DNA from: Streptomyces sp. Ag109_O5-1
GTDB lineage: Bacteria; Actinomycetota; Actinomycetes; Streptomycetales; Streptomycetaceae
Assembly: GCF_003814875.1 (NCBI RefSeq)
Contig: NZ_RKQF01000001.1
Coordinates: forward strand, 2,108,001 to 2,172,000
DNA length: 64,000 bases
Reading direction: 5' to 3'
Translations under genes and position numbers: made by a program
The notes under the pieces: generated by a model
What the model was told of the DNA's origin: nothing
Databases searched by the model: none
The model's input: only the letters and a program-made list of their open reading frames with translations
Shown: positions 44,171-53,652 of the stretch, piece after piece
Layout: every line of letters starts with the position of its first letter
Numbering within the stretch: the first letter of the stretch is position 1

Positions 44171-45433
44171 GTGAACGTGCTTACGGTAGTCACCGAGGAC
44201 GGCACCACGCCAAGCGGCAGCTCGCTGCTGGATGAGATCGTCCGGGAAGGCGCCAGGCGGATGCTGGCCGCGGCGTTGGAAGCCGAAGTCAACGCCTATA
44301 TAGCCGAGCTGTCTCACGAACGGGACGGTGACGGGCGTCGGCTGGTGGTCCGTAACGGCTACCACCAGCGCAGAAAGGTCACCACCTCGGCCGGAACCGT
44401 CCAGGTCAGGGCGCCGCGGGTCAACGACAAGCGCACCGACGAAGTCACCGGGGAGCGTAAGCGGTTCTCCTCGGCGATCCTGCCGTCGTGGTGCCGGAAG
44501 TCCCCGAAAATCAGCGAGGTGCTGCCGCTGCTCTATCTCCACGGCCTGTCCTCCGGTGACTTCGTGCCCGCGCTGGAACAGTTCCTCGGGTCCTCGGCCG
44601 GCCTCTCGCCCGCGACGGTGACCCGGCTGACTACGCAGTGGCAAGCCGACCACACCTCCTTCCAGGACCGTGATCTGTCCGCCACGGACTACGTGTACGT
44701 GTGGGCGGACGGCGTGCACCTGCGGATACGCCTGGAGGAAGCGAAAGCTGCGGTCCTGGTGCTGATGGGCGTGCGAGCGGACGGCACGAAGGAACTGATC
44801 GCGTTGACCGACGGCTACCGCGAATCGTCCGAAGCGTGGGCGGGCCTGCTGCGGGATTGCGCCCGCCGGGGCATGCGTGCACCGGTCCTGGCCGTCGGCG
44901 ACGGCGCACTCGGCTTTTGGAACGCGCTGAACGAGGTGTTCCCCGACACCCGCCATCAGCGGTGCTGGGTGCATAAAGCTGCAAATGTGCTCGACGCCCT
45001 CCCGAAGTCCGCCCAGCCCGCGGCCAAGCGTGCGATCCAGGAGATCTACAACGCCGAGGACAAGGAGCACGCGGCCGGGGCAGTCCGCGACTTCGAGCGG
45101 GCCTACGGGGCGAAGTACCCCAAGGTCGTCAAGAGGATCACAGATGACGAGGATGAGCTGCTGGCGTTCTTCGACTTCCCCGCCGAGCACTTGGTCCACC
45201 TGCGGACCACCAACCCGATCGAGTCGACCTTCGCCACCGTGCGACTGCGGACCAAGGTCACCAAAGGCGCAGGCTCCCGGGCCGCCGCACTGGCCATGGT
45301 CTTCAAGCTCATCGAGTCCGCCCAGGTCCGGTGGCGGGCCGTGAACGCGCCCCATCTCGTTGCTCTGGTCCGCGCCGGGGCCCGCTTCGAGCGCGGCCAC
45401 CTCGTCGAACGACCCGAGACCCTCGCGGCATGA
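44171..45433 (+). mobile_element. IS256-family transposase
   Basis: About 420 residues of a Mutator/IS256 transposase, apparently intact. LLDEIVREGARRMLAAALEAEV and RNGYHQRRKVTTSAGTVQVRAPR are typical N-terminal blocks. Catalytic residues lie in VYVWADGVHLRIR (D), LAVGDGALGFWNAL (D) and TTNPIESTFATVRLRTK (E), with RHQRCWVHKAANVLDALP between. GTG 44171 or 44177 follows GGGAAGG. Terminal repeats could not be fixed by eye. It lies right after the candidate centromere, separating the partition genes from the methyltransferase. Confidence 0.88.
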
Positions 45434-45494
45434 ACAAGTTCCACCGCAGAAGCACAGATCTGCCTGTGTGTTGAGTCGGGTCACCCGCTTGTGT

Positions 45495-46235
45495 CTAAAG
45501 GTCCGCTACGAGAAGTCGGTAGCCAACGTCCAGTGTTTCACGGTCGAGCAGGTCCGCGTGGCGTTCCTGCCACAGGCCGGAGGACAGGTCGCTGGACAGC
45601 CGGGTCAGACCCGGGCGGAGGACCTCCTCGCCAGTCTGGGCGAGCATCGAGATGCCGGCTCGCACGTGCGGATCGAGGTATGCCTCAGGTCGGCACCAGA
45701 AGGCGGCGCCGAATCCGTCGATGCAGTCATGCGGAACCGGGACCCTCTCGACGCGGGCGTCTCCCAGCAGCGCAATCAGCCGATCGATGGGGACGGCCTG
45801 TGTGTCGGTGAACGCGGCTACCTCGGGCAGGTACTCGTCCAGCAGCCAAAACCTGCGGAAGACGGCCTGGTCCCAAGTGAAGATGACGACGCGTTGCCGG
45901 GCGATCCGAAGGAGTTCCCCGATACCGGCTTCCAGGTCCGTCCAGTGGTGCACAGTCAGGATGGCCATCGCCGCGTCGGCCGAGTCGTCGGCGATGGGGA
46001 TCGACTCTGCGGATGCCTGCAGGGCCCGCGCAGATCCGGCCGGACGTTGGGCGATCATCACTGCACTGGGTTCAACCGCCAGCATGGTCTGCGGTGGTTC
46101 GTAAGAGCCGGCGCCAGCGCCGACATTGATGACAGTGCCGACATCGCCAAGCGCCTCGTGGATCTTGACAGCGATCCGGTGGTCGGCGCGTCGCGTGTGA
46201 TTGTAGGTCGCACCGATGCGGTCATACGTCGTCAC
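45495..46235 (-). CDS. Class I SAM-dependent methyltransferase
   Basis: A 246-residue protein with YDRIGATYNHTRRADHRI, the SAM-binding motif I VINVGAGAGSYEP, MLAVEPSAVMIAQRP with the acidic residue that holds the ribose, ADAAMAILTVHHWTD, and ELLRIARQRVVIFTWD. This resembles UbiE/arsenite-type small-molecule methyltransferases. It is a free-standing cargo gene between an IS256 and an IS110 element. The substrate is unknown. Confidence 0.8.
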   Translation of the reverse strand: MTTYDRIGATYNHTRRADHRIAVKIHEALGDVGTVINVGAGAGSYEPPQTMLAVEPSAVMIAQRPAGSARALQASAESIPIADDSADAAMAILTVHHWTDLEAGIGELLRIARQRVVIFTWDQAVFRRFWLLDEYLPEVAAFTDTQAVPIDRLIALLGDARVERVPVPHDCIDGFGAAFWCRPEAYLDPHVRAGISMLAQTGEEVLRPGLTRLSSDLSSGLWQERHADLLDRETLDVGYRLLVADL

Positions 46236-46385
46236 GACTGGCAGTATGCCTCGTCACTCATCACCTACCGTTGCTGATGAGCCATCCACAAGTATTGATG
46301 CGATGAAGGGGCGGGGCCTCCGCCCCCGTGGGCTGCCGGGGTAGGTCCCGGGTACTCACGTTCGTCACGGCGAAGGAGGCCCTTG

Positions 46386-47408
46386 GTGAGCGAGTATGAC
46401 GGACACCAATACGTCGGCATCGACCTGCACCGCAGGCGATCCGTCATCGTGCGGCAGACCGATCACGGCGAGCAGCTGAGCGCGGTACGAATCGTCAACG
46501 ACCCGGTGGCGCTGGGCCTGCAGATCGAGCAGGCCGGGACCCGCCCGGACGTGGTCCTGGAGGCCACTTACGGCTGGTATTGGGCGGCCGACGTGCTCCA
46601 GGCGGCCGGAGCACAGGTTCACCTGGCGCACCCACTGGGCGTGAAGGGCTTCGCCTATCGGCGCGTCAAGAACGATGTCCGCGATGCCGCGGACCTGGCC
46701 GACCTACTGCGCATGGGGCGGCTGCCGGAGTCATGGATCGCCCCGGCCGAGACCCGGGAACTGCGCGAACTCGTGCGTTACCGGGCCAAGCTGGTCGCGC
46801 TCCGCTCCGGGCTGAAGGCTCAGGTACATGCCGTGCTTGCGAAGGTCGGCGTGCTCATCGCGGTGTCCGACCTGTTCGGGGTCGATGGCCGTGCCCAGCT
46901 CGAGCAGACCGCTCTGTCCGGCGCCTATGCCCAGCGCGTGGCGTCCCTGCTGAAGCTGATCGACATCCTCGACGCGGAGGAAGACCTCTTCAACCGCCGC
47001 ATCGCCGAACGACTTCGCGGTCACGCCGGCTGCGGGGCCATCCAGTGGCTGCCCGGCATCGGGCCTGTACTGGCGGCCGTGCTGGTCGCCGAGATCGGCG
47101 ACGTGCACCGCTTCCCCTCCGCCGACCGATTGTGTTCCTGGTCCGGACTGACCCCGCGCCACTACGAGTCCGACACCGTCGCACGCCGCGGACACGTCAC
47201 CAAACAGGGCAGCAAGCTGGTCCGCTGGGCGGTCGTGGAGGCTATCCAGCGCAAGACCACCCCCAAGATCAAGGAGGATCGGGCCCGGATCGAGGCCCGC
47301 CGCGGCAAGAACATCGCGAAGATCGCCGCGGCCCGCAAACTGCTCACCCTGGTCTACTACGGGCTGCGCGACGGGCACATCCGCGCCCTGGCCCGCCAGG
47401 CCGCGTGA
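46386..47408 (+). mobile_element. IS110-family transposase (first copy)
   Basis: A 340-residue DEDD recombinase of the IS110 family. YVGIDLHRRRSVIV has the first acidic residue, VVLEATYGWYWAADVL the second, and KNDVRDAADLADLLRMGRLP the last pair. The C-terminal serine-containing domain has WLPGIGPVLAAVLVAEIGD, FPSADRLCSWSGLTP and TKQGSKLVRWAVVEA. GGAGG is 8 nt before GTG 46386. It looks intact. IS110 elements specify their target through a bridge RNA from a flanking non-coding end; here ~150 bp (46236-46385) upstream, with a GC-rich hairpin at 46312-46335, is the likely source. Confidence 0.88.
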
Positions 47409-47724
47409 GCAGCTCGGTGGCGGCAGGCGCGCGGTCGGGCAATTGTCTGACCCCCACCCGGCGCGGTCGCGGTTTTGATTGACCCCGCCTGCCGCACGTC
47501 GCACCGCTCCATGCGGCCTCACGCCGCGAAGGAATGACCGGCAGCCGAGCCATGGCCCTGCCCTCCTGCATCACACAGCGGAGACGAGCGACACCCACAA
47601 CCCCACAGAACACACGCACCCTCGCCGACCTCACCCGTTGCCCGCGAGCCGGTCAACGCTGCCCAGAACCATCAACAACCAGCAGATATACCGCCCTTGA
47701 CCAAACCCACCCCTTCAGGAATGA

Positions 47725-48039
47725 CAATTTCTCCACGCCCACCACGTCCGCCTTCTACGCGACCTCGCTGACGTTCTCGAAGCCCAGTCCGACCCCACCG
47801 ACGACCCCTTCGCCCCGCACCCCGATACGCAAGCAATCATCGACTCACGCCACACCAGACGAGGCCAGCTCAACCACGCCGTTCCCAACGCGCTCCAACT
47901 GCAGCGACGCATCCGCCGCTACAACGCCGACAGCGGCATCCCTCACGGGGACATCGTCGCTCTCGCCCTCGATACGTTTCTCCGGGCCAGGGGCTATCCA
48001 CCCGAACCGGCTGCCAATCCACCCAGGTCGGAAGACTGA
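47725..48039 (+). pseudogene. Partition-protein C-terminal fragment, 5' end lost
   Basis: An open frame with no start codon after an in-frame TGA at 47722. It reads LRDLADVLEAQSDPTDDPF, then QLNHAVPNALQLQRRIRRYN, then IPHGDIVALALDTFLRARGYPPE. The end matches the C-terminal DNA-binding segment of the ParB-like protein at 43151-43903 (VPAALxLxRRIxRxxxDS...LGDI.A.A.D.FL). A second partition cassette was therefore probably present and lost its front to the IS110 insertion. Confidence 0.65.
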
Positions 48040-48108
48040 GCCCAATGGGCTGATCTCCCAGGTACTTCAGTTGGCCGCCCCGAGCGGGGCGGCCACCCGG
48101 GACGACAG

Positions 48109-48372
48109 GTGACGTGGCGCTTGGACGCTCAAGACCATGCGCTTGTAGCTGTGCCGCATACCCAAGGGCGCTGCGGCGTCGCGGCGGTCGAGTACAGCGC
48201 TGACCTGAACGAACTCAACGACATCGCTTGCTGGTGTGCGGCGCTCCTGAGGGCCGCACCATCGCCGAGGTGGCCATCGAAGGCCCTGCCACTGGCGGGG
48301 CGCCTGGATTTGATCACAACCCGTCGTACCGAAATCGAAGAACCAGATCATCTCTTCAAGGAGCACAAGTGA
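48109..48372 (+). CDS. Small hypothetical protein
   Basis: An 87-codon frame with GTG start and a stop that overlaps the next GTG (GTGA). The middle, CGVAAVEYSADLNELNDIACWCAALLRAA, looks like genuine protein, but no domain is recognised and the ribosome site is weak. Confidence 0.4.
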   Translation: MTWRLDAQDHALVAVPHTQGRCGVAAVEYSADLNELNDIACWCAALLRAAPSPRWPSKALPLAGRLDLITTRRTEIEEPDHLFKEHK

Positions 48373-49244
48373 AGCAAAAACCGGAGCTTGACCACTACAA
48401 ATACTGGGGCGAGGTACCGACCGGCACGTACATGACGAAGACCCAGCTAAGGGATCTCGACCTGCCGCGGCAACCGGGCGGCCCGGCCCGTGCCACCGTG
48501 CAGGGCCGCGACGGGGCCAGTCGCCGCGCCACGTTCGACCTCTACCTGATCAGCGAGTCGGTGCCGACCTCCGCGAGCGCAGCTCAGCTGTCCGCGGCCG
48601 CCGCCCGCCGTAGGACCGGGCCCCGGGTGTGTGAGCAGTGCGGAGCCCGGCCTGAACTGCCGTGTACGAAGGTGGAGTCGTGGCGGCTGTGCCCGGCCTG
48701 CGCCCACGTCGAACGCCTTCGTGCTGCCCAGCGGAAGGCCGGTGAAGCCCGTGCCCACGCACAACAGGAAGCCACCCGGCTCCTGGGAGGCGGGGACCTC
48801 GCCGTCGTTCACGTCGCCTACACCGACCGCGGCACGACCGACTCCGGCAAGCGGCGCACGCCATCAGCCGCGGAAGTCACCGCGCTCGGCGCCGACGGCA
48901 GAGTCCTCGTCGGCGTACAGATGCGACTGGTTCCGCCCCGGTCGAAGGGCACCCCTGACGGAGCTGCCGACCCGCGCCAGGCCGCCGAAACCATCCGCAC
49001 CACGCTCGGCGAAAAGACCGTCCTCGTGTGGGGCAACAACGTCCTCGCCGACCTCGGCCATGCCCTGCGCGCCCTTGACGTCGCGTGGCCCTTCCCCTCC
49101 GGCTACGACCGCCGTCACGAGCTGAAGCCCTTGGCCATGCACTGGCGGGCCGACCTTAACCCGTGGACGGCCACCCACCGCCTCCCCGTCGCTCCCGACC
49201 GCGCCGACCGGATGCTCTACCTCCTCCAGCGGATCGCTTCTTAG
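48369..49244 (+). CDS. Zinc-ribbon protein with possible exonuclease-like C-terminal domain
   Basis: A 291-residue protein of mobile-element type. A zinc ribbon is formed by VCEQCGARPELPCTKVESWRLCPACAH around residues 85-110 (two CxxC pairs). The C-terminal part (VVHVAYTDRG, LVGVQMRLVPP, KTVLVWGNNVLADLGHALRAL, KPLAMHWRADL) recalls a degenerate DEDDh exonuclease fold, but not all acidic residues are obvious. AAGGAG lies 5 nt before GTG 48369. It converges with, and overlaps by 4 bp, the leftward gene at 49241-49669. Confidence 0.6.
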   Translation: MKQKPELDHYKYWGEVPTGTYMTKTQLRDLDLPRQPGGPARATVQGRDGASRRATFDLYLISESVPTSASAAQLSAAAARRRTGPRVCEQCGARPELPCTKVESWRLCPACAHVERLRAAQRKAGEARAHAQQEATRLLGGGDLAVVHVAYTDRGTTDSGKRRTPSAAEVTALGADGRVLVGVQMRLVPPRSKGTPDGAADPRQAAETIRTTLGEKTVLVWGNNVLADLGHALRALDVAWPFPSGYDRRHELKPLAMHWRADLNPWTATHRLPVAPDRADRMLYLLQRIAS

Positions 49245-49669
49245 GCGACGTCGATGCCCAGTTCGGTGTCCGGCCGGCAGAAGGCGCATGGCACGACGTT
49301 CGGGTCGGTGAGTGAGGCCCGAGCGTCGTGGGCGCTGATCGAGTAGCGCATGCCCTCGATCAGCGTGCAGTCGTCCAGGTGGACCATGGCGGGCTCGGGC
49401 CCGTTCGGGGTGCGCTTCCGCTGGACGACGAAGCCGACCGAAGTGCCGGCCTGGGTCATGGCCGGGAGGTTGCTCCCGCCCTTGACGGGTCGCCCTCGAC
49501 GGCGCTGGGGTGCGGGGGGATCTGGGGTTTCGGCGCGGGCGAGCGCGGCCTGGACGTTGTGGACCTGAAGCCGGAGGTATGTCAGCAGAGTCTCCTCGTC
49601 GGCGATCTGCTTCTCCAGGTACGCCAGGATTACCTTGAGGCGACGGGTATCGGGTGGCAGATCGTTCAC
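49241..49669 (-). CDS. DUF6233-like small protein
   Basis: A 142-residue protein. The N-terminal part (VNDLPPDTRRLKVILAYLEKQI) is helical, an Arg/Gly-rich linker QRRRGRPVKGG follows, and the C-terminus has VHLDDCTLIEGMRYSISAHDA and VPCAFCRPDTELGID with a CxxC. The start, the D-C, and the CxxCRPDTELG end match a family very common on Streptomyces plasmids and chromosome arms. Function unknown. Confidence 0.65.
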   Translation of the reverse strand: MNDLPPDTRRLKVILAYLEKQIADEETLLTYLRLQVHNVQAALARAETPDPPAPQRRRGRPVKGGSNLPAMTQAGTSVGFVVQRKRTPNGPEPAMVHLDDCTLIEGMRYSISAHDARASLTDPNVVPCAFCRPDTELGIDVA

Positions 49670-49734
49670 ACGTTCGATTCTAGGGAGTAGGCTGCCCTCT
49701 GGCACCCCACAGGACACATGAGCGGAGAGGCGGC

Positions 49735-49974
49735 ATGCGCCCCGAGCTGGAAGTCCTCGCCGCCCTCGGCGTCGACTCCGCCGTCCTCGATGCCGCGCCG
49801 GGCGGCCCGCTGCGGTTCTCCGGCGGCATTGCCCGAGTCCATCCGACCTCCCCTGACCGCCGTTGCTGCTCCTCCTGCGGCGCGCTGCCCTATGCCACAC
49901 AGCGGCTGGACCTGCGATGGCGGGACTCGTGTCGCGATTGCATGCTCATCGGGTTCGACCTGGCTTGGTCGTAG
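49735..49974 (+). CDS. Small zinc-finger-like hypothetical protein
   Basis: A 79-residue frame with GGAGAGG 4-6 nt before its ATG. CCSSCGALPY and DSCRDCMLIGFDL give two cysteine pairs 25 residues apart, a plausible small zinc ribbon. It is divergent from the DUF6233-like gene. Function unknown. Confidence 0.55.
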   Translation: MRPELEVLAALGVDSAVLDAAPGGPLRFSGGIARVHPTSPDRRCCSSCGALPYATQRLDLRWRDSCRDCMLIGFDLAWS

Positions 49975-49984
49975 CGTGGACGCC

Positions 49985-50191
49985 ATGGATGCCGCGCACC
50001 CCGAGGGCTTCCATTTGGTGCTCTCCATCGACAGCGGACCGATAATGCACGGCTGGTGGGTCTCGGAGGTGACTGCCCGCGAGAAGTTCTCAGCGTGGGT
50101 TGACGAGCGCGGCAGCATGCCAAGGGCGCGTGTCACTCTCGCCGACGAGGAGACAGGTGCCGTGTTGACGTCGTGGCCGGAAGAGCCGTAG
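49985..50191 (+). CDS. Small hypothetical protein
   Basis: A 68-residue frame directly after the previous gene. FHLVLSIDSGPIMHGWWVSE and FSAWVDERGSMPRARVTLAD suggest a compact beta-rich domain; the balanced acidic/basic composition is that of a real protein. No family recognised. Confidence 0.5.
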   Translation: MDAAHPEGFHLVLSIDSGPIMHGWWVSEVTAREKFSAWVDERGSMPRARVTLADEETGAVLTSWPEEP

Positions 50192-50212
50192 CCCTCCGCC
50201 ATCCTGGGGATC

Positions 50213-50400
50213 ATGGCCTATCGCCTGTACCCGAGCCCGGAGCGTGCCCGCTGGCAGGTGGAGCGCCACCGGTTCGAGCACCCACCGGACACACGGTCCA
50301 CCGCAGGCGAGGCCGGCGCGCGATTGGCCAGCAGCCTTCGCGGGCTTCCGCCGGTCGGCGACTATCGGTTGTCCACGCGCATACCGACTGGCTACTTGGC
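50213..50400 (+). CDS. Possible small hypothetical protein, C-terminus uncertain
   Basis: From ATG 50213 the frame begins MAYRLYPSPERARWQVERHRFE, protein-like for ~55 residues, then becomes Ser/Ala/Arg-rich nonsense where it overlaps the opposite-strand gene. The real gene is either truncated or ends through a frameshift near 50400. Confidence 0.35.
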
Positions 50401-50646
50401 AGGGTCCTCCCCGGCGTGCCGCACCGCGCGCTTCACCGCCTGCTCCAGCTGGTACCGCGACATGGTCACGTCCTCGCGTGCCGCGTACTCGGTCACCGCG
50501 GCCTGGAAGGCGGCGCCCGCATCACGCCACCTCACGCGCTGCGCCTCGTACTCCTCCTTGTCCTTGAGGCCGGCGAGCTTCGCCCGCTCCTCTTCGGCGG
50601 ATCGTTCCAGCTTGATCAACTCATCGGGTATTTCTGCCACGCCCAT
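50392..50646 (-). CDS. Small coiled-coil hypothetical protein
   Basis: An 84-residue, strongly charged helical protein, starting MGVAEIPDELIKLERSAEEE and including KDKEEYEAQRVRWRDAGAAFQ. The pattern suggests a coiled coil. Such short proteins are frequent on Streptomyces plasmids and conjugative elements. No function known. Confidence 0.55.
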   Translation of the reverse strand: MGVAEIPDELIKLERSAEEERAKLAGLKDKEEYEAQRVRWRDAGAAFQAAVTEYAAREDVTMSRYQLEQAVKRAVRHAGEDPAK

Positions 50647-50823
50647 GGATCCTAAGCAGTGCCCGATGAAGGCGCCTGTCGGCGTGTGCTGTCCGCTGTG
50701 GTTGGGCATGTGGCCGGTTTGAGTGAGCCGGGTGGGAACGCGTGGAGGCCCCCAGCCCCTGGCTGCGGCGGTCAGGAGGAAGCGACATTCCCACCTGTTT
50801 AACAATCGTTGTACGCTCAAGAC

Positions 50824-51981
50824 ATGGGTGTGGGATTCAGGCCCACAGAGGCCGACGACCGGATTATCCAGGCGCACAAGCGCTCGGGCGAGACGACGTC
50901 CGATGTCATGCGTCGGGCGCTGCGCGCCCTTGAGCGTGAAGAATGGCAAGCCCAAGCCCGCCGCGATATGGAGCGAATCGCCGCAAGCGGCGAGGATCTA
51001 TCCGAAGAGGCCGACGAGTGGGGTTACGACGACGAAGGCAAGGTCGTCGATCTTCGCCCCGTTACTCGGTCAGCGGCGAGCCCCTCGACTCCCGAGCCAA
51101 CCCCTGCCCCCTCGGGACAGGTGCCCGTAGGCCGCCTTACCTATGAGGCGATGGGGGCAGTGCGACGCGCCAACGCCGAGATGATGGCGCCTCTCCGCCA
51201 GCATGCTGCCGTGATCTCCAAGACGATGCGGAGCGCAGCGTTCACTGAGGCGGCACGGAACGCAAACCTCGCGGGCGCGCTCGCCGCCCGCAGCAACCTC
51301 GCCTTTTCCTATCAGAAGGTGGGGCGCATCGATGAGGCGATCGCGCTACTGGAGCGTGTGGTGGCCGACAACGATCGGTTGCTGGGGAGCGATCACACTT
51401 ACACGCTCACCGCTCGCGCCAACCTCGCCGCTTCCTACAAGGAGGCGGGGCGTACCGATCAGGCAATCGCGATCGAGGAGCAGGTGCTGACCGACCAGGA
51501 GCGGTTGCTGGGGGATGAGCATCCTTCTACGGTCGCCACCCGTACCAAGCTGGCCGATTCCTATCAGCGGGCGGGGCGCACCGGCGAGGCAATCGCGCTG
51601 CTGGAGCGGGTGGTGGCCGACCAGCACCGGTTCCTGGGGGATTCCGACACCGGTGCTCTGCTCGTCACGCACCCCGGAGGCGGCACCGCTGTGGTTGCAC
51701 ACGACCTAGCATCTGGGCTAGGAAGCCTCATGGCTGCGGCGCAGGATGCGGTAGGCCAGTCTGTCGACTCTCTACATTCGGACTGGGAGCACATTGGTCT
51801 GAGGAAGTTCACGGCCCACGGCGACCTCCGTCCCGCCAACGTACTACTGCGCCCCGCGGGTAGCGCCGTTCTCATCGACAGTGACTCACGACTCTCCCAC
51901 GTAGCGCCTCGTCACCCGATGCGGCACTGGAAGATCAATCACTTGCGGTCCCTTGCCGCTCGGCGAGCAGGCAAGCGGTGA
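50824..51981 (+). CDS. RHH antitoxin fused to TPR repeats and an APH-like tail
   Basis: A 385-residue mosaic protein. Residues 1-80 are a ribbon-helix-helix-type antitoxin module ([20 protein letters not shown], then [20 protein letters not shown] and an acidic [15 protein letters not shown]). Residues ~155-285 hold three 42-residue TPR repeats of the LxxxYxxxGRxxEAIxLxExVxxDxxRxLGxxHP type. The C-terminal ~60 residues contain [20 protein letters not shown], like the catalytic loop of aminoglycoside-phosphotransferase-fold kinases but without the rest. Its stop overlaps the MazF-type toxin start (GTGA). An ACAA/TTGT inverted repeat lies at the promoter. Usual antitoxins of this kind end at ~80-100 residues, so the TPR part is an unusual insertion. 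Confidence 0.7.
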   Translation: MGVGFRPTEADDRIIQAHKRSGETTSDVMRRALRALEREEWQAQARRDMERIAASGEDLSEEADEWGYDDEGKVVDLRPVTRSAASPSTPEPTPAPSGQVPVGRLTYEAMGAVRRANAEMMAPLRQHAAVISKTMRSAAFTEAARNANLAGALAARSNLAFSYQKVGRIDEAIALLERVVADNDRLLGSDHTYTLTARANLAASYKEAGRTDQAIAIEEQVLTDQERLLGDEHPSTVATRTKLADSYQRAGRTGEAIALLERVVADQHRFLGDSDTGALLVTHPGGGTAVVAHDLASGLGSLMAAAQDAVGQSVDSLHSDWEHIGLRKFTAHGDLRPANVLLRPAGSAVLIDSDSRLSHVAPRHPMRHWKINHLRSLAARRAGKR

Positions 51982-52316
51982 TCCGGGGAGGCGTCTACCG
52001 CATCGACCTCGGAGATGCCAAGCGAGGTCACGAGCAGAAGGGGAAGCGGCTGGGCATCTTGATGAGCCACCCGTTTCCGGCCTGGTCGACGGCCACGGTC
52101 ATCCCGACTTCAACGAGAGCCCAGGAAGCCATTTTCCGCCCCTTGTTGGTGATCGACGGCCGTGAGACGAGAGCTCTGGTGGACCAAATCCGTACGATCG
52201 ATCTTCAATACTTCTTGGACGAGGACCCGGTGGACATCCTGACGGCGGTCAATCTGGCCCAAGTCGAGTACGCACTCGCCAACCTGATGGGGCTCTCGCA
52301 GGGCTTGAGCTACTGA
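51978..52316 (+). CDS. MazF/PemK-family toxin
   Basis: A 112-residue PemK-fold protein. It begins [21 protein letters not shown] (the RGxVYxxDLG start and the R/H-E-Q-K-G region of the family), then [22 protein letters not shown], and [14 protein letters not shown] (the VxxxQxRTID block). MazF toxins are sequence-specific mRNA interferases. The GTG overlaps the antitoxin stop so that toxin is made only when antitoxin is translated. A bidirectional terminator follows. Confidence 0.85.
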   Translation: MIRGGVYRIDLGDAKRGHEQKGKRLGILMSHPFPAWSTATVIPTSTRAQEAIFRPLLVIDGRETRALVDQIRTIDLQYFLDEDPVDILTAVNLAQVEYALANLMGLSQGLSY

Positions 52317-52351
52317 GCCAGCCGTCGCGAACCGGCACCCCGCACGAAAGT

Positions 52352-52378
52352 GCGCACTCCGCCTACGACGGAGTGCGC
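52352..52378. terminator. Bidirectional terminator between toxin and convergent gene
   Basis: A 10-bp perfect stem (52352-52361 and 52369-52378) with a 7-nt loop lies between two convergent genes, 36 bp after the toxin stop and 6 bp from the opposite stop. Confidence 0.75.
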
Positions 52379-52383
52379 TGGTC

Positions 52384-52866
52384 TCAGCCCTTCGCGGCCG
52401 GCCTCGCCGCCAGTCGGCGTACGGCGCGCTTGAGCGAGCCAAGTTCCTTCAGCACCTGGTCCATCGCGGAATCCAGTAGCATGACCGGATCGTCAGCGGA
52501 CCAGAAACGCACGCTCTGCTCAACCTGATGTTCCCAGAACTCAGGTTCTTCGGCGGCTTCGAAGCCGAGCTGTGACGCAAGATCGGCAAAGCCGGCCCCG
52601 GGCCGACCGGTTGCCTTGCGAATGACAAGCGCCGACAGCAGCGGCCGACCGTGCTGGTGCTCGTAGGCGCTGATGTGGCCGAGCTTCGGGTACAGGCCCC
52701 GCATCTGACCCTGCGACGTGTATGGGTCCAAGCCGTGTGGGTCAACGCGCTGCACGAATTCCTTGTAGCCGATGCAGACTGAAAGCGGGTCGGCCGGGTC
52801 GCCAGCCTTCGCGAGGGAGCGCAGAAGGCGATGCATGTCGCGTTCGATTGGCGTGAGCGTAAGCAC
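52384..52866 (-). CDS. Conserved hypothetical protein
   Basis: A 160-residue soluble protein, predominantly helical: LTPIERDMHRLLRSLAKAGD, VCIGYKEFVQRVDPHGLDPY, RPLLSALVIRKATGRPGAGF, and SMDQVLKEL-type C-terminal helix. GTG 52866 has GAGGAG 6 nt upstream, so upstream in-frame codons are not used. The R-P-L-L-S-A-L-V-I pattern suggests a small nucleic-acid- or phage-related protein, but I do not recognise a family. Confidence 0.6.
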   Translation of the reverse strand: MLTLTPIERDMHRLLRSLAKAGDPADPLSVCIGYKEFVQRVDPHGLDPYTSQGQMRGLYPKLGHISAYEHQHGRPLLSALVIRKATGRPGAGFADLASQLGFEAAEEPEFWEHQVEQSVRFWSADDPVMLLDSAMDQVLKELGSLKRAVRRLAARPAAKG

Positions 52867-53129
52867 GCAAACTCCTCGTAGGGAGAGGGCCCGTAGGCCC
52901 AGATGTCCGTGGACGTAGCGCCCGTAGGCGTGCTTTGACCGTAACTCATCTGAACCTGGCACCGCTACGCCCTGTCTCCGCCCCTGGGCGTGCTGGTCTG
53001 AGCCCCGCTCGGCCGTGATCCGCCGCTAGAAGGAGCTGAGGCCCCTTCTAACGGCAGTCACACACCGATAGGAGGTTCGCGTCTCCGTCGTGAACCCCTT
53101 CAAGTATCGCTGAGTGATCGTCGTCAGCC

Positions 53130-53270
53130 GGTGGTCTCGACCAGAGTGGCCGCGAGTTCGTCGCGTTCGTCGGCGGTCATGCCGCCCCAGATGCCGTCTC
53201 ACATGTTGTTGACGATGGCGTAGTCACCGCAGGCTTCGCTGATCGCGGACGGGGCAGGCACCGCGAGGTG
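53130..53270 (-). pseudogene. WhiB-family regulator remnant
   Basis: Reading leftward, pieces of a WhiB Fe-S protein appear in two frames: GACPVRD (the CxVR segment) and, after a frame change, EACGDYAIVNNM, an in-frame stop at 53199-53201, then DGIWGGMTADERDELAATL, the G[IV]WGG turn and helix. Frameshift plus stop codon make it nonfunctional. It confirms an actinobacterial origin for this accessory DNA. Confidence 0.75.
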
Positions 53271-53384
53271 GCGGGCCTCCCCCTACGTCTGGGATGTCGC
53301 CAGTTCCTCTGGGTGGTCAACGCGCGCGTTCGAGCAGCATCGCGTAAATGTGAAGGGGGGACGCTGACTCCCCTGTTCGAGCCG

Positions 53385-53645
53385 ATGCTCGCCGAAGCTC
53401 GGCGCGCACTGCCTCCAGACGGGGCATTGCCGGGACGTCTGATCGCGGAGCAGAAGCTATGGACAGGATTGGAAGTTGTCCATCTGTCCATTGGTACGGC
53501 GGCCGGTGCCGAGGCCAGAGGGAGCGGGTCTCGTGCTCAGAGGCCTGCCCCCAGGGTTGATGTACCTGCCCCCACGCCCGCCGAGGCTGATGCGCGAACC
53601 GTAAAAGCCCCGATCAGGCCCGAACCGGCGGTGCCGACGGGATAA
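53385..53645 (+). CDS. Small hypothetical protein before the nuclease gene
   Basis: Frame of 86 codons from ATG 53385 with LAEARRALPPDGALPGRLIAEQ and a proline-rich end, stopping 8 bp before the next start. The frame is open further upstream. Could be a partner of the nuclease, but support is weak. Confidence 0.35.
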   Translation: MLAEARRALPPDGALPGRLIAEQKLWTGLEVVHLSIGTAAGAEARGSGSRAQRPAPRVDVPAPTPAEADARTVKAPIRPEPAVPTG

Positions 53646-53652
53646 TCAGGGC

